Assembly (NCBI GenBank): GCA_026392035.1
Contig: JAPLCX010000047.1
Location: forward strand, 1-58,367
Direction of reading: 5' to 3'
Length of the DNA: 58,367 nucleotides
DNA from: Candidatus Auribacterota bacterium
GTDB lineage: Bacteria > Auribacterota > Tritonobacteria > UBA1439
The position numbers were made by a program, and so were the translations under genes. Below, one piece after another: positions 17,821-28,598 of this stretch. Numbering within the stretch: position 1 is the first letter of the stretch; every line of letters begins with the position of its first letter. A model generated the notes under the pieces. The model saw only the letters and a list, made by a program, of their open reading frames with translations. It made no database searches and was not told the DNA's origin.

Positions 17821-19620
17821 TCATTTTTTCCCTGCCTTCGCTGTGGGAGCAGGCCCAGGGGTGGGCTTCTCGGCAGAGGTGAGATCCTTGCGCAGATTCT
17901 CCTCTAAAGAGGAGGGGATTGTGAAGACTGAGCTGCTGTCGGAGAGTTTGGCATAGTATGCCCCCCCCTCTGCTTTCCCGCCTATACGGAGGCTCGGGGG
18001 CGAACTCCCCTTTTCGAGATCGAGAGAAACCTCGTACGACGGTTTGTCCAGGCCATATTTTTTCAGGTCATTGGGTGATTGCTCGACAAACTCACGGGCA
18101 CACAGCTTTGAGAGATTGGAGAGGATGGTGTTGATCTGGCTCGCATTGGCCCTGCGCTTTTCAGGCTCCACCATCTGCCACTCGTTCCCCTGGCTTTTCT
18201 CGCACACCACCCGCGGCTTCTGTGATTTGGTGATGGTGAACTTCTTCACGTCACTGCTGTTGAAATCCATCACCTGCCTCTTCATGTAGTGGAGCGGATC
18301 CAGCGAACACCGCTGGAGAAAATCAGCGGAAACCGCACAGATCTCCTCCGACCTGGCCCTTTTGAGATATGCCTTTTTGCCACCGTCGAACTTCTTTCCC
18401 ACAAGGATCGTCTCCGCTTCGCCGCCCCTGGGTTTGAGCACGATCTCCATGGCCTCTTTTTTCCCATAGCGCTCATAATCAACCGGCTTATCCGCAACGA
18501 ATTCCGCAACCTTGAGCTCAGTCAGCATGCGCAATAGATCCTGCACCTGCGCCCCCTCAGCTTCTTTCTTTTCCGGCTCCTTAATTTTCCACTTCTCGCC
18601 GGCCTTTGCCAGAACCAGCTTTTTATCCCCGCTCCTGATTTGAATTTCCTCGATACCCCCCTGGGCGAGATGCGTCACCTTCAGGTCGCGAAGTTCGTGG
18701 GGCGAGCGCGTGAGATCTTTCAGGACATCATCGCCCACGGTGACCACGGCATCGGTCCCTGCCCGCGTGGCGTATATCACGTTCTTTTCCGCCTCTTTCC
18801 CGAGGAGCAGGGTCTTGGAGGATTGGCCCTTCGCGTCCCACAGCGTAATCTCACCGCGAGGTTTGTCAAGCCCGTACACAGCGAGGTCTTTCGGGGAATC
18901 GCTCGTAAAATCGCGCACCTGCGCGTGCTTAATCTTTCGGAGCATCCCGCTCACCTTATCGGGATCCGCAAGCCCCTGGACCGGCGAGGTCAGTCTCCAG
19001 ACGCCTGATTCCTGAACAAGCTCTACGCGCTGATCGCCGCTAATAATCTGAACTTTGCCAAGATCGCCGATTTCGAAATCCAGCACTCCCCTGTCGCGCA
19101 AATCCTTGACCCCTTTGTCAATGACCTGGCGAATGTTCTTGTCAACGACGAGGATATCATTTCCCCCCATGCTTTTCGCATAGACGTTGTTTCCGATGGG
19201 GGTATCGCTCCCGATGCTGAGTCCATCCTTCGTGCCGGAGGCGGTGAAGCGTACCGTCAGGCGAGGCTTCGTGAGGCCAAACTCTTCAATCTTCTTCTCA
19301 TCGAGCTCGGCACGCGGGATGATTCTTACGCTGTTCAGAGATTCAAGGCGGCTCACGATGCTGCTCAGCGGAGATTTATCCGCCTTGTACTTCAGGGGCT
19401 GCTCGATCTGCCAATCGCCCGCTTTGTCCTTGACGCATACAACGTTCTCTTTCCCCTTCACGAGCTCAATTCTGTCGATATCGTCAGCCTTCACATGGAA
19501 CACGAGCTTTCCCTTCTCCTCCTGCTCATTGGTTGACATCGTCTTCTTCTCGAAAAACCAGATGTAGCTCCCGATCCCGAGCGCCACGATCAGCAATATT
19601 AGTGTGGTGCGAAATTTCAT
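17821..19620 (-). CDS. DUF4340 domain protein of the Gld-like ABC locus
   Basis: About 600 residues. Start at ATG 19620 (MKFRTTLILLIVALGIGSY), preceded by GGAGGG four bases upstream; the longer start at 19659 is unlikely. One N-terminal transmembrane helix is followed by three or four repeats of a DUF4340-type unit, each with a 'W-x-I/L-x-x-P' strand and a 'YGLDKP'/'FGLTKP' turn (for example 'AVYGLDKPRGEITLW', 'LKKYGLDKPSYEVSL'). It is probably periplasmic or extracytoplasmic and anchored. In many genomes DUF4340 proteins follow GldG/GldF/GldA-like ABC genes, as here. Biochemical role unknown. It ends in a lysine- and proline-rich tail. Confidence 0.78.
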   Translation of the reverse strand: MKFRTTLILLIVALGIGSYIWFFEKKTMSTNEQEEKGKLVFHVKADDIDRIELVKGKENVVCVKDKAGDWQIEQPLKYKADKSPLSSIVSRLESLNSVRIIPRAELDEKKIEEFGLTKPRLTVRFTASGTKDGLSIGSDTPIGNNVYAKSMGGNDILVVDKNIRQVIDKGVKDLRDRGVLDFEIGDLGKVQIISGDQRVELVQESGVWRLTSPVQGLADPDKVSGMLRKIKHAQVRDFTSDSPKDLAVYGLDKPRGEITLWDAKGQSSKTLLLGKEAEKNVIYATRAGTDAVVTVGDDVLKDLTRSPHELRDLKVTHLAQGGIEEIQIRSGDKKLVLAKAGEKWKIKEPEKKEAEGAQVQDLLRMLTELKVAEFVADKPVDYERYGKKEAMEIVLKPRGGEAETILVGKKFDGGKKAYLKRARSEEICAVSADFLQRCSLDPLHYMKRQVMDFNSSDVKKFTITKSQKPRVVCEKSQGNEWQMVEPEKRRANASQINTILSNLSKLCAREFVEQSPNDLKKYGLDKPSYEVSLDLEKGSSPPSLRIGGKAEGGAYYAKLSDSSSVFTIPSSLEENLRKDLTSAEKPTPGPAPTAKAGKK

Positions 19621-19694
19621 CAATCCCTCCACCCCCCCCACCCTGCCCCTCCCCCTCAAGGGGGGAGGGAATAATTAACGACGGTCAACGCCTG

Positions 19695-19714
19695 ATTCCC
19701 GCTTCCGCGGGAAT
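19695..19714. repeat. ATTCCCGC...GCGGGAAT hairpin
   Basis: The palindrome ATTCCCGCTTCCGCGGGAAT sits in the 170-base gap between the GldG-like gene and the DUF4340 gene. It is a common interspersed dyad type in environmental genomes. No T-run follows, so it is not a clear terminator. Confidence 0.6.
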
Positions 19715-19793
19715 GACCTTCGGATATATAGGCACTCTAACTCTCGTGCTCACTCCGGTGCTTTGTAGCTCGATAGCTTGATAGCTTGCCCGC

Positions 19794-21257
19794 TCACTTC
19801 CTTCGCCGCCACCACACTACTATGCCGAGGGCGAGACCGAGGCCGGGGAGCACGGCAACGGAGAACCAGAATATGTTGCTCATCTGCGCCGCGTTGAGAC
19901 GCACCCTTGTCTGCTCCGGCATCTTAGGACCTATCGCAATGAGCTTTTCTCTGCTCGTGAGCCAGTTGACGATATTGAGGAAAAAGCTCGCGTTGCTCAG
20001 ATTGGGGATCTGCGTATTGTCAATAAAATCGGAGTCGCCCATAACTACCAGCCGCATGTTCTTCAGCGGTTTGTCTCCCACTGTGCGTGCGTTCGCTTCC
20101 ACCGCCACGCCGAATGGGACCGGCCCCTTCATATCCTGGCCCTCATCGAAGCGGAAGGTTTCATCGAGCATATTGGTTTCGCCCCAGCCGAGGGGCGAGG
20201 TTTGCACGAGAGTAACAGCCTTGAGGTCAGTATTGGAGGTGAGGGGTTTTACCGAGCGCACCTCCGCATAGAGCGTCGCCCGCCCCTTCATGTCGTTCGT
20301 GATCTCGTGGGAACCGTAGTTATCGGCGAAGAGATTGAGCGCGCTGAAGAAGAGCAGGCGTTGCGCGGACTCCGGGTCCACCACAATATTGGTTCCCACC
20401 TCGACGCCCCACTCCCTCAGAAATGCCTCAAGCCCTGAGTTCGTCTGCGGGTCGAGCGCGGCGAAGAGGCGCCCCCCGTTTGTGAGGTATGCGCTCAAGG
20501 CCTTCTTCTCTTCATCCATGTATGACTCCCGAGGACCGATAATCATGAGCAGGTCGCAGTCCCGCGGCGCCTCCTTCTTTTCATAAAGCGCCACCTTCTC
20601 GACCTTGAGGTTCTCTCGTTCGAGCAGCGTCCTGCAGAGCTGCAACCCGGACTGCTGTGCATCATCAATACCACGCTCCCCATGGCCGGTTACCATATAG
20701 ACAACCGGCTGTTTCTGCTGGGTGAGATTGAGGATGGCGGATGTGAAGGCCTGCTCCCCCTTGAATGCCTTTACGGTCGGCGCCTGACGGAACCTCACGC
20801 CGCTGTAGTCCATCTCGACAATGTCTTTATCGTATACATATTTGTTTCTCTCCCCCTGCGCGAAGACGACCAGGTTGCCCTGCTCGGGCGACGATATCTT
20901 GAACTTGTTCAGCAAAAAGCGCACACGCGCGGGATCTTTCTCCGGATCGACATACTCAACCTCGACATTTGCGCTCATCGCGCGGTAGCGGTTGAGGAGC
21001 TCTTTCACATCGCGGTACACGGGATTGAACGGCTGGGAAAACACGTATACCTTGATCGGCAGGTGAAGGTCCTTAATGACGTTTATGGTCTTATCAGACA
21101 AGGAGTAATATTTGTTCGCCGTCCAGTCAAATCTCTTATAGTGCCGGGAGCTCAGATAATTTACCATAAGGTAAATGGCCAGTGCCACGATGCACACCGC
21201 CGCCACATTGGCGCCTATGGCCGTCCTCCGTATCCGCGTAACCTGCTCGTTTGACAT
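19794..21257 (-). CDS. GldG-like ABC transporter auxiliary protein
   Basis: A 487-residue membrane-anchored protein with a transmembrane helix near each end (about 16-36 and 463-481) and a large extracytoplasmic domain. Family-like features are 'FDWTANKYYSLSDKT' after the first helix, 'VEVEYVDPEKDPARVR', and 'VYMVTGHGERGIDD' preceding the long substrate-binding-like region. AAGGAGG lies eight bases before the ATG. It follows the permease gene by 58 bases, in the order ATPase-permease-GldG-DUF4340. In Bacteroidetes GldAFG is needed for gliding, but homologs are widespread in non-gliders, where the cargo is unknown. Confidence 0.85.
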   Translation of the reverse strand: MSNEQVTRIRRTAIGANVAAVCIVALAIYLMVNYLSSRHYKRFDWTANKYYSLSDKTINVIKDLHLPIKVYVFSQPFNPVYRDVKELLNRYRAMSANVEVEYVDPEKDPARVRFLLNKFKISSPEQGNLVVFAQGERNKYVYDKDIVEMDYSGVRFRQAPTVKAFKGEQAFTSAILNLTQQKQPVVYMVTGHGERGIDDAQQSGLQLCRTLLERENLKVEKVALYEKKEAPRDCDLLMIIGPRESYMDEEKKALSAYLTNGGRLFAALDPQTNSGLEAFLREWGVEVGTNIVVDPESAQRLLFFSALNLFADNYGSHEITNDMKGRATLYAEVRSVKPLTSNTDLKAVTLVQTSPLGWGETNMLDETFRFDEGQDMKGPVPFGVAVEANARTVGDKPLKNMRLVVMGDSDFIDNTQIPNLSNASFFLNIVNWLTSREKLIAIGPKMPEQTRVRLNAAQMSNIFWFSVAVLPGLGLALGIVVWWRRRK

Positions 21258-21315
21258 GAACCCGACCTCCTTGCACTCTTATTTTTTACTTTTTACTTTT
21301 TGCATTAGGCTGCAG

Positions 21316-22062
21316 TTACCGCCACTTGTGCGACTCGACAATCTTGACGGTGAGAAAAAGGCACAGCACGGTACTGCTCACATAATACACGAGCGCCCTC
21401 GTGTCAATAATCCCCTTGCTGAAACTCTCAAAAAAGTGGTCCAGGATATTGATGTAAGAAAAAAAGCCCTGGGCCGACGTTCCTGTTATGAATGTCCTGA
21501 AAATACCCAATGTCCAGAGGGCGGTGATGATGACAAAACTTGAGATCGCCGCGATAATCTGGTTTCTGGTTACGGCGGAACACAGCAGCCCCACCGAGAT
21601 ACACATGCCTCCGAGAAGGGCTACCCCCAGGTAACCCGAGCAGAGAGGGCCCGCGTCGATTCCCGAATAACGCCGCAACACGGCAACGTAGGAGAGGGTG
21701 GGCAGCCAGAGAAACAGGTAGAATGCCATGGCGCCGAAGAATTTCGAGAGTACGAGATCCCAATCCGTGATGGGAGCCGTCATGAGCACCTCGATCGTGC
21801 CCGATTTGCGCTCCTCCGCGATGAGCCGCATGGTAATCACCGCGGCGACGATGGAGAGGAGCACATAGAAGAAGATCGTCCCCCCGAAGAAGAGCTGCAT
21901 CGCTGAGCCCTCTCGCGGCATCCGGGGATCGTTGAGGGCGCTCATGATTAAAAAGAAAACCAACCCGTTGAACGCGAGGAACACCACGAGCACCACGAAT
22001 GCAATCGGCGAGTAAAAATACGACTTGAGTTCTTTCACAAAAAGCGGAGCAATCTTGCGCAT
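21316..22062 (-). CDS. ABC-2 type permease (GldF-like)
   Basis: About 248 residues with six hydrophobic segments. The start was chosen at ATG 22062 (MRKIAPLFVKELKSYFYSP) with GGGAG nine bases upstream instead of the track-leading Met 17 codons earlier. 'AEERKSGTIEVLMTAPITDWDLVLSKFFG' is the conserved coupling region of ABC-2 permeases. It pairs with the ATPase immediately upstream and the GldG-like protein downstream. The exported substrate is unknown. Confidence 0.85.
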   Translation of the reverse strand: MRKIAPLFVKELKSYFYSPIAFVVLVVFLAFNGLVFFLIMSALNDPRMPREGSAMQLFFGGTIFFYVLLSIVAAVITMRLIAEERKSGTIEVLMTAPITDWDLVLSKFFGAMAFYLFLWLPTLSYVAVLRRYSGIDAGPLCSGYLGVALLGGMCISVGLLCSAVTRNQIIAAISSFVIITALWTLGIFRTFITGTSAQGFFSYINILDHFFESFSKGIIDTRALVYYVSSTVLCLFLTVKIVESHKWR

Positions 22063-22144
22063 AGTCTTAATCTCCCGATAGATAATGAGTGACGCGTCAT
22101 TCGTGAAGCGCAAACTACTTTCTACGCTTCACTCTTCACGCGCA

Positions 22145-23074
22145 TTAGGTTTCATGAGTTGTTATATGTACAAATACATCCTCAAGCGATACCGCTTCGG
22201 TCTTCATCTCCCGCAGCACCCAGCGATTATCCGCCACCGCCTTAAAAATATCTTCACGCACGTCGCGCCCTTTCTCAACCTCAACGCTGAACGTGCTCAC
22301 CCCGTTCCCACGGCGGTTGACACAGACGATCCCCTGAATCTTCTCGATCGCGCTCTGGATCTCCTGCCCCGGGCCGCGCACCTCGAGGCTGAGCCTGCTC
22401 CCCCCCCGCATGTGCTGGGTGAGATTACCGGGCGTATCCATGGCAACGATTTTGCCGTGATCGATGATAATCACGCGCCCGCAGGTCATTTCAACCTCAG
22501 GCAAGATATGGGTCGAGAGGAGGATCGTGTATTCACCCCCCAGCTCTCTGATGAGTGTGCGCACCTGCCGGACCTGATTGGGATCCAGGCCAATCGTCGG
22601 CTCGTCGAGAATGAGCACCTTCGGGTCGTGAATGAGCGCCTCCGCAAGGCCCACACGCTGCCGGTACCCCTTGGAGAGCTGGCCGATGATGCGGTGCTGA
22701 ATATCCACAATCCCGGTTTTCCCCATGACATCCTGCATGCGCTTTTTCCGTGATTTTCGCGGAATGCCCTTGAGACGCGCGCGATAGTCGAGGAACTCAC
22801 TCACGCGCATATCATGGTAGAGCGGAACGTTCTCAGGAAGGTAGCCGATCACCCTGCGCACATCGAGGGAATGCTCAAAGATATCGAAGCCCGCAACGGT
22901 GGCGGTGCCCGAGGTGGGCGGCATAAAGCATGTCAGTATGCGCATCGTCGTCGTTTTACCCGCGCCATTCGGGCCGAGGAAGCCGAGGATCTCTCCCTTG
23001 TTCACCTGAAACGAGAGGTCATCCACAGCGAGTGTGTCTGCGTAGCACTTGCTTATATTCCTGACGTCAATCAT
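22145..23074 (-). CDS. ABC transporter ATP-binding protein (GldA-like)
   Basis: A 309-residue ABC ATPase with Walker A 'GPNGAGKTT' (about 34-42), signature 'LSKGYRQRVGLAEAL', Walker B 'LILDEPTIGLDP' and the H-loop 'LLSTHIL'. A C-terminal extension (about 225-309) is typical of ABC-2 exporter ATPases. It heads the ABC block and should form the transporter with the permease at 21316. Confidence 0.9.
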   Translation of the reverse strand: MIDVRNISKCYADTLAVDDLSFQVNKGEILGFLGPNGAGKTTTMRILTCFMPPTSGTATVAGFDIFEHSLDVRRVIGYLPENVPLYHDMRVSEFLDYRARLKGIPRKSRKKRMQDVMGKTGIVDIQHRIIGQLSKGYRQRVGLAEALIHDPKVLILDEPTIGLDPNQVRQVRTLIRELGGEYTILLSTHILPEVEMTCGRVIIIDHGKIVAMDTPGNLTQHMRGGSRLSLEVRGPGQEIQSAIEKIQGIVCVNRRGNGVSTFSVEVEKGRDVREDIFKAVADNRWVLREMKTEAVSLEDVFVHITTHET

Positions 23075-23139
23075 AATGGCAAATCCCTTTCTGAATGCAA
23101 CACGGGGCGAGTTCCTTGCAGACCCTCGCTATGCGATCC

Positions 23140-23349
23140 TCACGCTTCGCGCCTTGAACGGTAACCGATCCTTCCCCCAATGAATTCCTTGAGCGCAATA
23201 TCAATGGCAGAGAGTCCATCCGTTTTCTCAAGCAGGGGCCTCGCTCCCCGGAAAAGCTGTCTCGCACGCGCCGCAATCACATTGACAAGGAGGCAGCTAT
23301 TCCCGGTCTTGCCGAGGGCCTCCATGAGTTCCCTATCGCGGTTCTCCAT
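23140..23349 (-). CDS. rpoZ: RNA polymerase omega subunit-like protein
   Basis: A 69-residue protein, taking ATG 23349 (MENRDRELMEAL) because GGGGAGG lies about ten bases upstream; an in-frame Met ten codons earlier is less likely. Residues 17-57 follow the omega pattern: 'NSCLLVNVIAARARQL' matches the conserved 'N-x4-LV-x4-RARQL' helix, and 'AIDIALKEFIGGRI' matches the 'ALxEIxxGKI' end. Omega helps assemble and stabilise RNA polymerase. It lies between the ABC block and groEL. Short and divergent, hence moderate confidence. Confidence 0.7.
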   Translation of the reverse strand: MENRDRELMEALGKTGNSCLLVNVIAARARQLFRGARPLLEKTDGLSAIDIALKEFIGGRIGYRSRREA

Positions 23350-23498
23350 CTCTCCGCACCTCCCCTCTTTCACCACCACAACCGTAAGAATCTTGAATGG
23401 CGCAATTATATCTCATGCCGCACGTTCTGAGAAGACTGATATATAACAAACGGCGCATTATGAATAACCACAGACTTTGTTAGAGTTAGTCTTACCGT

Positions 23499-23542
23499 AA
23501 AAGGTTGAATCCCGGGGGGGCGTTTTGCCTCCCCCGGGATTC
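23499..23542 (-). terminator. rho-independent terminator after groEL
   Basis: Arms 23507-23519 and 23530-23542 (GAATCCCGGGGGA type, GC-rich) form a near-perfect 13-base stem, followed on the minus strand by a short T run at 23499-23502. It lies about 20 bases after the groEL stop at 23562. Confidence 0.75.
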
Positions 23543-23561
23543 ACAGTCCACAACGGGCTGT

Positions 23562-25253
<1,692 letters not shown>

Positions 25254-25544
25254 CTACTCTATGATCGCCAGCACATCTTCTTCACGCATGATGAGGTATT
25301 CCTTATCATGCACCGTGACGTCCGTGCCGGCGTATTTTCCGATAAGCACCGTGTCTCCCTTCTTCACCTCCAGGGGAATCACCTTGCCGTCTTCGTTCCT
25401 TTTCCCTGGGCCTACCTCGATAATCTTGGCCTGCATCGGCTTCTCCTTGGCGGTGTCGGGAATGATAATGCCTCCCTTTTTCGCCTCGGCCTCCTCGATG
25501 CGATGCACCAATATCCTATCACTCAACGGTTTGATCTTCATCAC
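25254..25544 (-). CDS. groS: co-chaperonin GroES
   Basis: A 96-residue co-chaperonin. '[21 protein letters not shown]' opens the fold, the mobile loop contains '[13 protein letters not shown]', and the C-terminal 'EEDVLAIIE' is standard. It caps the GroEL ring. First gene of the groES-groEL operon, 138 bases downstream of the dnaK stop, with no terminator evident between. Confidence 0.96.
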   Translation of the reverse strand: MMKIKPLSDRILVHRIEEAEAKKGGIIIPDTAKEKPMQAKIIEVGPGKRNEDGKVIPLEVKKGDTVLIGKYAGTDVTVHDKEYLIMREEDVLAIIE

Positions 25545-25682
25545 ATAACTCCTTTCGTAGTAATTAAATTCACCATCATGCGCTCGCGTCTACATAATTT
25601 ATTTGCGGATCATAAGAGCAAAACCTGCGATAGCTTCACATCACCCCCTTTTCCTGATAAAATCCCAAATCCCAAATCCCAA

Positions 25683-27611
25683 TTACTTTCCCTTCTTGTC
25701 ATCATCGACGACTTCATAATCGGCGTCGATCACATCCTCGGGCTTCCCACGCGGTGGCTCCTCCTGGCCTCCGCCCTGCGGTCCCGCGTGGGGGCCGGCC
25801 TGCGTTTTGTCTCTCGCCTGAGCGTACATTTCCGCGGAAACCGCATGCCAGCTCTGCGTGAGATCCTCTGATGCCGCTTTCATCTCTTCGACGTTGTCTC
25901 GCTTCACCGCATCCTTCACGCGTTCCGTGGCCGCCCTGAGCTTCTGCTGCTGATCGGGCGATATCTTTGCTGCGTGCTCCTTGAGGAGTTTTTCAGCCTC
26001 GTAGACCGCAGCCTCGGCCCTGTTCTTGGTTTCTATCTTTTCGCGCCGCTGCTTGTCCTCACCCGCGTGCAGTTCGGCGTCGTTCACCATCCGCTTGATT
26101 TCCGACTCATTCAAGCCGCTCGAAGCGGTGATCTTGATTGACTGCTCCTTGCCCGTTCCGAGATCTTTCGCGGAGACGTGCAGGATGCCATTCGCGTCGA
26201 TATCGAAGGTAACCTCGATCTGGGGGATGCCGCGCGGCGCCGGGGGGATGCCCACGAGCTGGAAATTGCCTATGAGTTTGTTATCCGCTGCCATCTCACG
26301 CTCCCCCTGGAGGACGCGGATATCCACGCTCGTCTGGCTATCGGCAGCCGTACTGAAGATCTCGCTCTTCTTTGTGGGTATGGTGGTATTCCTCTCGATC
26401 AATTTTGTCGTCACCCCGCCGAGCGTTTCGATCCCGAGCGAGAGCGGCGTAACATCGAGCAACAGCACGTCCTTCACCTCTCCCTTGAGCACGCCCGCCT
26501 GTATCGCCGCCCCGACGGCGACCACCTCGTCAGGATTGACCCCTTTATGCGGCTCCTTCCCGAAGAGCTTCTTCACGGTTTCCTGCACCTTCGGCATGCG
26601 GGTTTGCCCGCCGACCAGGATCACTTCGTCAAGTTTTTCGACGGGGATGCCCGAGTCTTCGATCGCCCTCTTGCAGGGACCTATGGTCCGCTCGATCAGG
26701 TCAGCCACGAGCTGCTCGAGCTTTGATCGGGTGAGCTTGAGCACGAGATGCTTCGGGCCTGAGGCGTCAGCGGTGATGAAGGGAAGGTTAATTTCGGTTT
26801 CAGTGACGGACGAGAGCTCGCACTTTGCCTTTTCGGCTGCTTCCTTCAGGCGCTGGAGGGCCATCTTGTCCTTGCGGAGATCGATCCCCTGCTCACGTTT
26901 GAATTCCTCGGCAATCCAGTCCACAATCCGCTGATCAAAATCATCACCGCCGAGGTGCGTATCGCCATTGGTCGCTTTCACCTCAAAGACGCCATCGCCG
27001 ATTTCCAGTATGGAGATGTCGAAGGTTCCGCCGCCGAGATCGTACACGGCGATGCGTTCATCCTTTTTCCTGTCCAGGCCGTATGCGAGCGAGGCCGCGG
27101 TCGGTTCATTAATAATTCTCAATACGTCGAGGCCGGCGATCCGTCCCGCATCTTTCGTGGCCTGGCGCTGACTGTCGTTGAAGTACGCGGGGACGGTGAT
27201 GACCGCCTGCGTGACCTTTTCCCCGAGGTATGATTCTGCATCGTTTCTCATCTTCTGGAGGATCATGGAAGAAATCTCAGGGGGAGAGAGGACCTTGTCT
27301 CCCGCCTTCACATTGGCGTCTCCATTGCTCGCCTTTACCACCTTGAAGGGCACAAGTTTAATTTCGGAGCTCACCTCGTCGTACTTCCTGCCCATGAACC
27401 GTTTGATCGAATAAATGGTATTATCGTAGTTCGTTATTGCCTGGCGCTTCGCCGTCTGGCCGACGAGACGTTCACCGGTCTTTGTCATCGCGACCACGGA
27501 GGGTGTCACGCGATTGCCCTCGGCATTTGGGATCACCACCGGCTCCCCACCCTGCATGACCGCCACGCATGAATTTGTGGTGCCAAGATCTATTCCAATG
27601 ACTTTTCCCAT
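25683..27611 (-). CDS. dnaK: molecular chaperone DnaK (Hsp70)
   Basis: Full-length 642-residue Hsp70: '[14 protein letters not shown]' phosphate loop, '[13 protein letters not shown]', '[14 protein letters not shown]', linker '[15 protein letters not shown]', substrate-binding domain, and a lid ending in the acidic 'DADYEVVDD' tail. The ATG has AAGGAGG seven bases upstream. No dnaJ or grpE flanks it. Three tandem copies of 'CCCAAAT' lie just past its stop. Confidence 0.97.
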   Translation of the reverse strand: MGKVIGIDLGTTNSCVAVMQGGEPVVIPNAEGNRVTPSVVAMTKTGERLVGQTAKRQAITNYDNTIYSIKRFMGRKYDEVSSEIKLVPFKVVKASNGDANVKAGDKVLSPPEISSMILQKMRNDAESYLGEKVTQAVITVPAYFNDSQRQATKDAGRIAGLDVLRIINEPTAASLAYGLDRKKDERIAVYDLGGGTFDISILEIGDGVFEVKATNGDTHLGGDDFDQRIVDWIAEEFKREQGIDLRKDKMALQRLKEAAEKAKCELSSVTETEINLPFITADASGPKHLVLKLTRSKLEQLVADLIERTIGPCKRAIEDSGIPVEKLDEVILVGGQTRMPKVQETVKKLFGKEPHKGVNPDEVVAVGAAIQAGVLKGEVKDVLLLDVTPLSLGIETLGGVTTKLIERNTTIPTKKSEIFSTAADSQTSVDIRVLQGEREMAADNKLIGNFQLVGIPPAPRGIPQIEVTFDIDANGILHVSAKDLGTGKEQSIKITASSGLNESEIKRMVNDAELHAGEDKQRREKIETKNRAEAAVYEAEKLLKEHAAKISPDQQQKLRAATERVKDAVKRDNVEEMKAASEDLTQSWHAVSAEMYAQARDKTQAGPHAGPQGGGQEEPPRGKPEDVIDADYEVVDDDKKGK

Positions 27612-27661
27612 CTTATTCCTCCTTAGACATCAAAATCCAGTAAATAGACCAAAACTGAGCT

Positions 27662-27667
27662 ATTATA
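27662..27667 (-). promoter_or_regulatory. possible -10 box (TATAAT) for dnaK
   Basis: A perfect TATAAT on the minus strand lies 51 bases upstream of the dnaK ATG, giving a plausible 40-45 base leader with a strong ribosome site. No good -35 hexamer is visible at 16-18 bases, and neither a CIRCE nor a sigma32-like site is seen. The rest of this gap (27668-27880) is AT-rich with no recognised feature. Confidence 0.35.
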
Positions 27668-27880
27668 GGAGCAAGAACTATGCCATCTTGATTGATAGTT
27701 TGAATATTGATTGTAACTTATTGTCAGTGAATATATTAAGTTTTGAGTGGTTACTACAAATTAACGCATAATAACGATAGGATGGGACATTATTACTCAT
27801 GATCCGCCTTTTTACAGCTATACATGAGACATAATGACCCTTGTGGATACATCTGACCACGTGGATATCAATCAGTAGGG

Positions 27881-28006
27881 TAACTGCTCAGGAGCCAGAA
27901 TTCAGGGTTAATGCAGTTACTCGAAGAGGTCAGTAAGCTACTGGAAGCTTATTCGCGATCCATTCTTGATTCCGGCTCCCGACTTCTGACTACCTGAGTA
28001 GTTACT
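27881..28006. repeat. long inverted repeat, left copy
   Basis: About 125 bases beginning TAACTGCTCAGGAGCCAG and ending near TACCTGAGTAGTTAC. A near-identical copy (roughly eight differences by eye) lies in inverted orientation at 30244-30367. Together they enclose the secreted-protein gene and the NtrC-type regulator. The stop codon of the secreted-protein gene (28002-28004) falls inside this copy. Confidence 0.9.
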
Positions 28007-28580
28007 CAGTAGGAAGGACGCCACTTTCTGAAACCTCGGCATCGGGGTTCACGGGGCGACCGATCGCCCCGGCTATCCCCTTTCCGGGCGCTCCTTTGTA
28101 GCGGATGATTACCTCCGGTGTCGGGTCAGGGAACTGAGGGAGCGGTTCTGTCCGTCCGTAGGCGGGGATATCCTGCGCGGGGGGCGAGTGCGGACTGAAC
28201 AACTGAGGGGGGACCTTCTTCTTTATTTTCTTCTTATTGTCCGTAGAGGTCATAATGGTGACTTTAAGCTTGTCCCCACCGCTGGCCCGAATCCGCCCCG
28301 ATAAACTCCCGTCGGTGTTCACCTTCCCTGAGATTTTCTCCTTGTTCCCGGTGTTCTCAATATTGAATGTCCCGATCACATTAGGGCTGACAATCACCGA
28401 ACCGGGGGGGCCTGATATCGTTGAATAACCCTGCCCATCAGGCGGCGAGGGGTTGATCTGATCTTCAAACACCGCGAGGTCTTTCGCGTGGAGGCGGGAG
28501 GCGTGCCCTATCATCAGGCACAGAACGGCCACGCCGGATAAACACAGATTCAGCCGCGGCACTGATCGGTTCATAAACAT
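28002..28580 (-). CDS. exported protein of unknown function
   Basis: About 192 residues. Start at ATG 28580 is favoured by AGGGG four bases upstream; ATG 28574 is also possible. A signal peptide (NRSVPRLNL then LSGVAVLCLMIG, cleavage after 'RLHA') is followed by a beta-rich stretch with 'GPPGSVIVSPNVIGTFNIENTG' cut by turns, a lysine-rich segment and a proline-rich C-terminal half. No family recognised. It starts 18 bases after the sigma54 regulator stop, so it is probably co-transcribed with it. Its last codons and stop lie in the long inverted repeat, so the original C-terminus may have been changed. Confidence 0.55.
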   Translation of the reverse strand: MFMNRSVPRLNLCLSGVAVLCLMIGHASRLHAKDLAVFEDQINPSPPDGQGYSTISGPPGSVIVSPNVIGTFNIENTGNKEKISGKVNTDGSLSGRIRASGGDKLKVTIMTSTDNKKKIKKKVPPQLFSPHSPPAQDIPAYGRTEPLPQFPDPTPEVIIRYKGAPGKGIAGAIGRPVNPDAEVSESGVLPTE

Positions 28581-28598
28581 GGCACCCCTCATCGCCCG

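Noticed and set aside
17788-17826. Plus-strand terminator GAGGGGC...GCCCCTC followed by ATTTTTT
   Set aside because: Both flanking genes are on the minus strand and the T-run lies in the DUF4340 stop region; no plus-strand transcript is supported.
25545-25682. CIRCE operator upstream of groES or dnaK
   Set aside because: The TTAGCACTC-N9-GAGTGCTAA pattern was not found in either leader.
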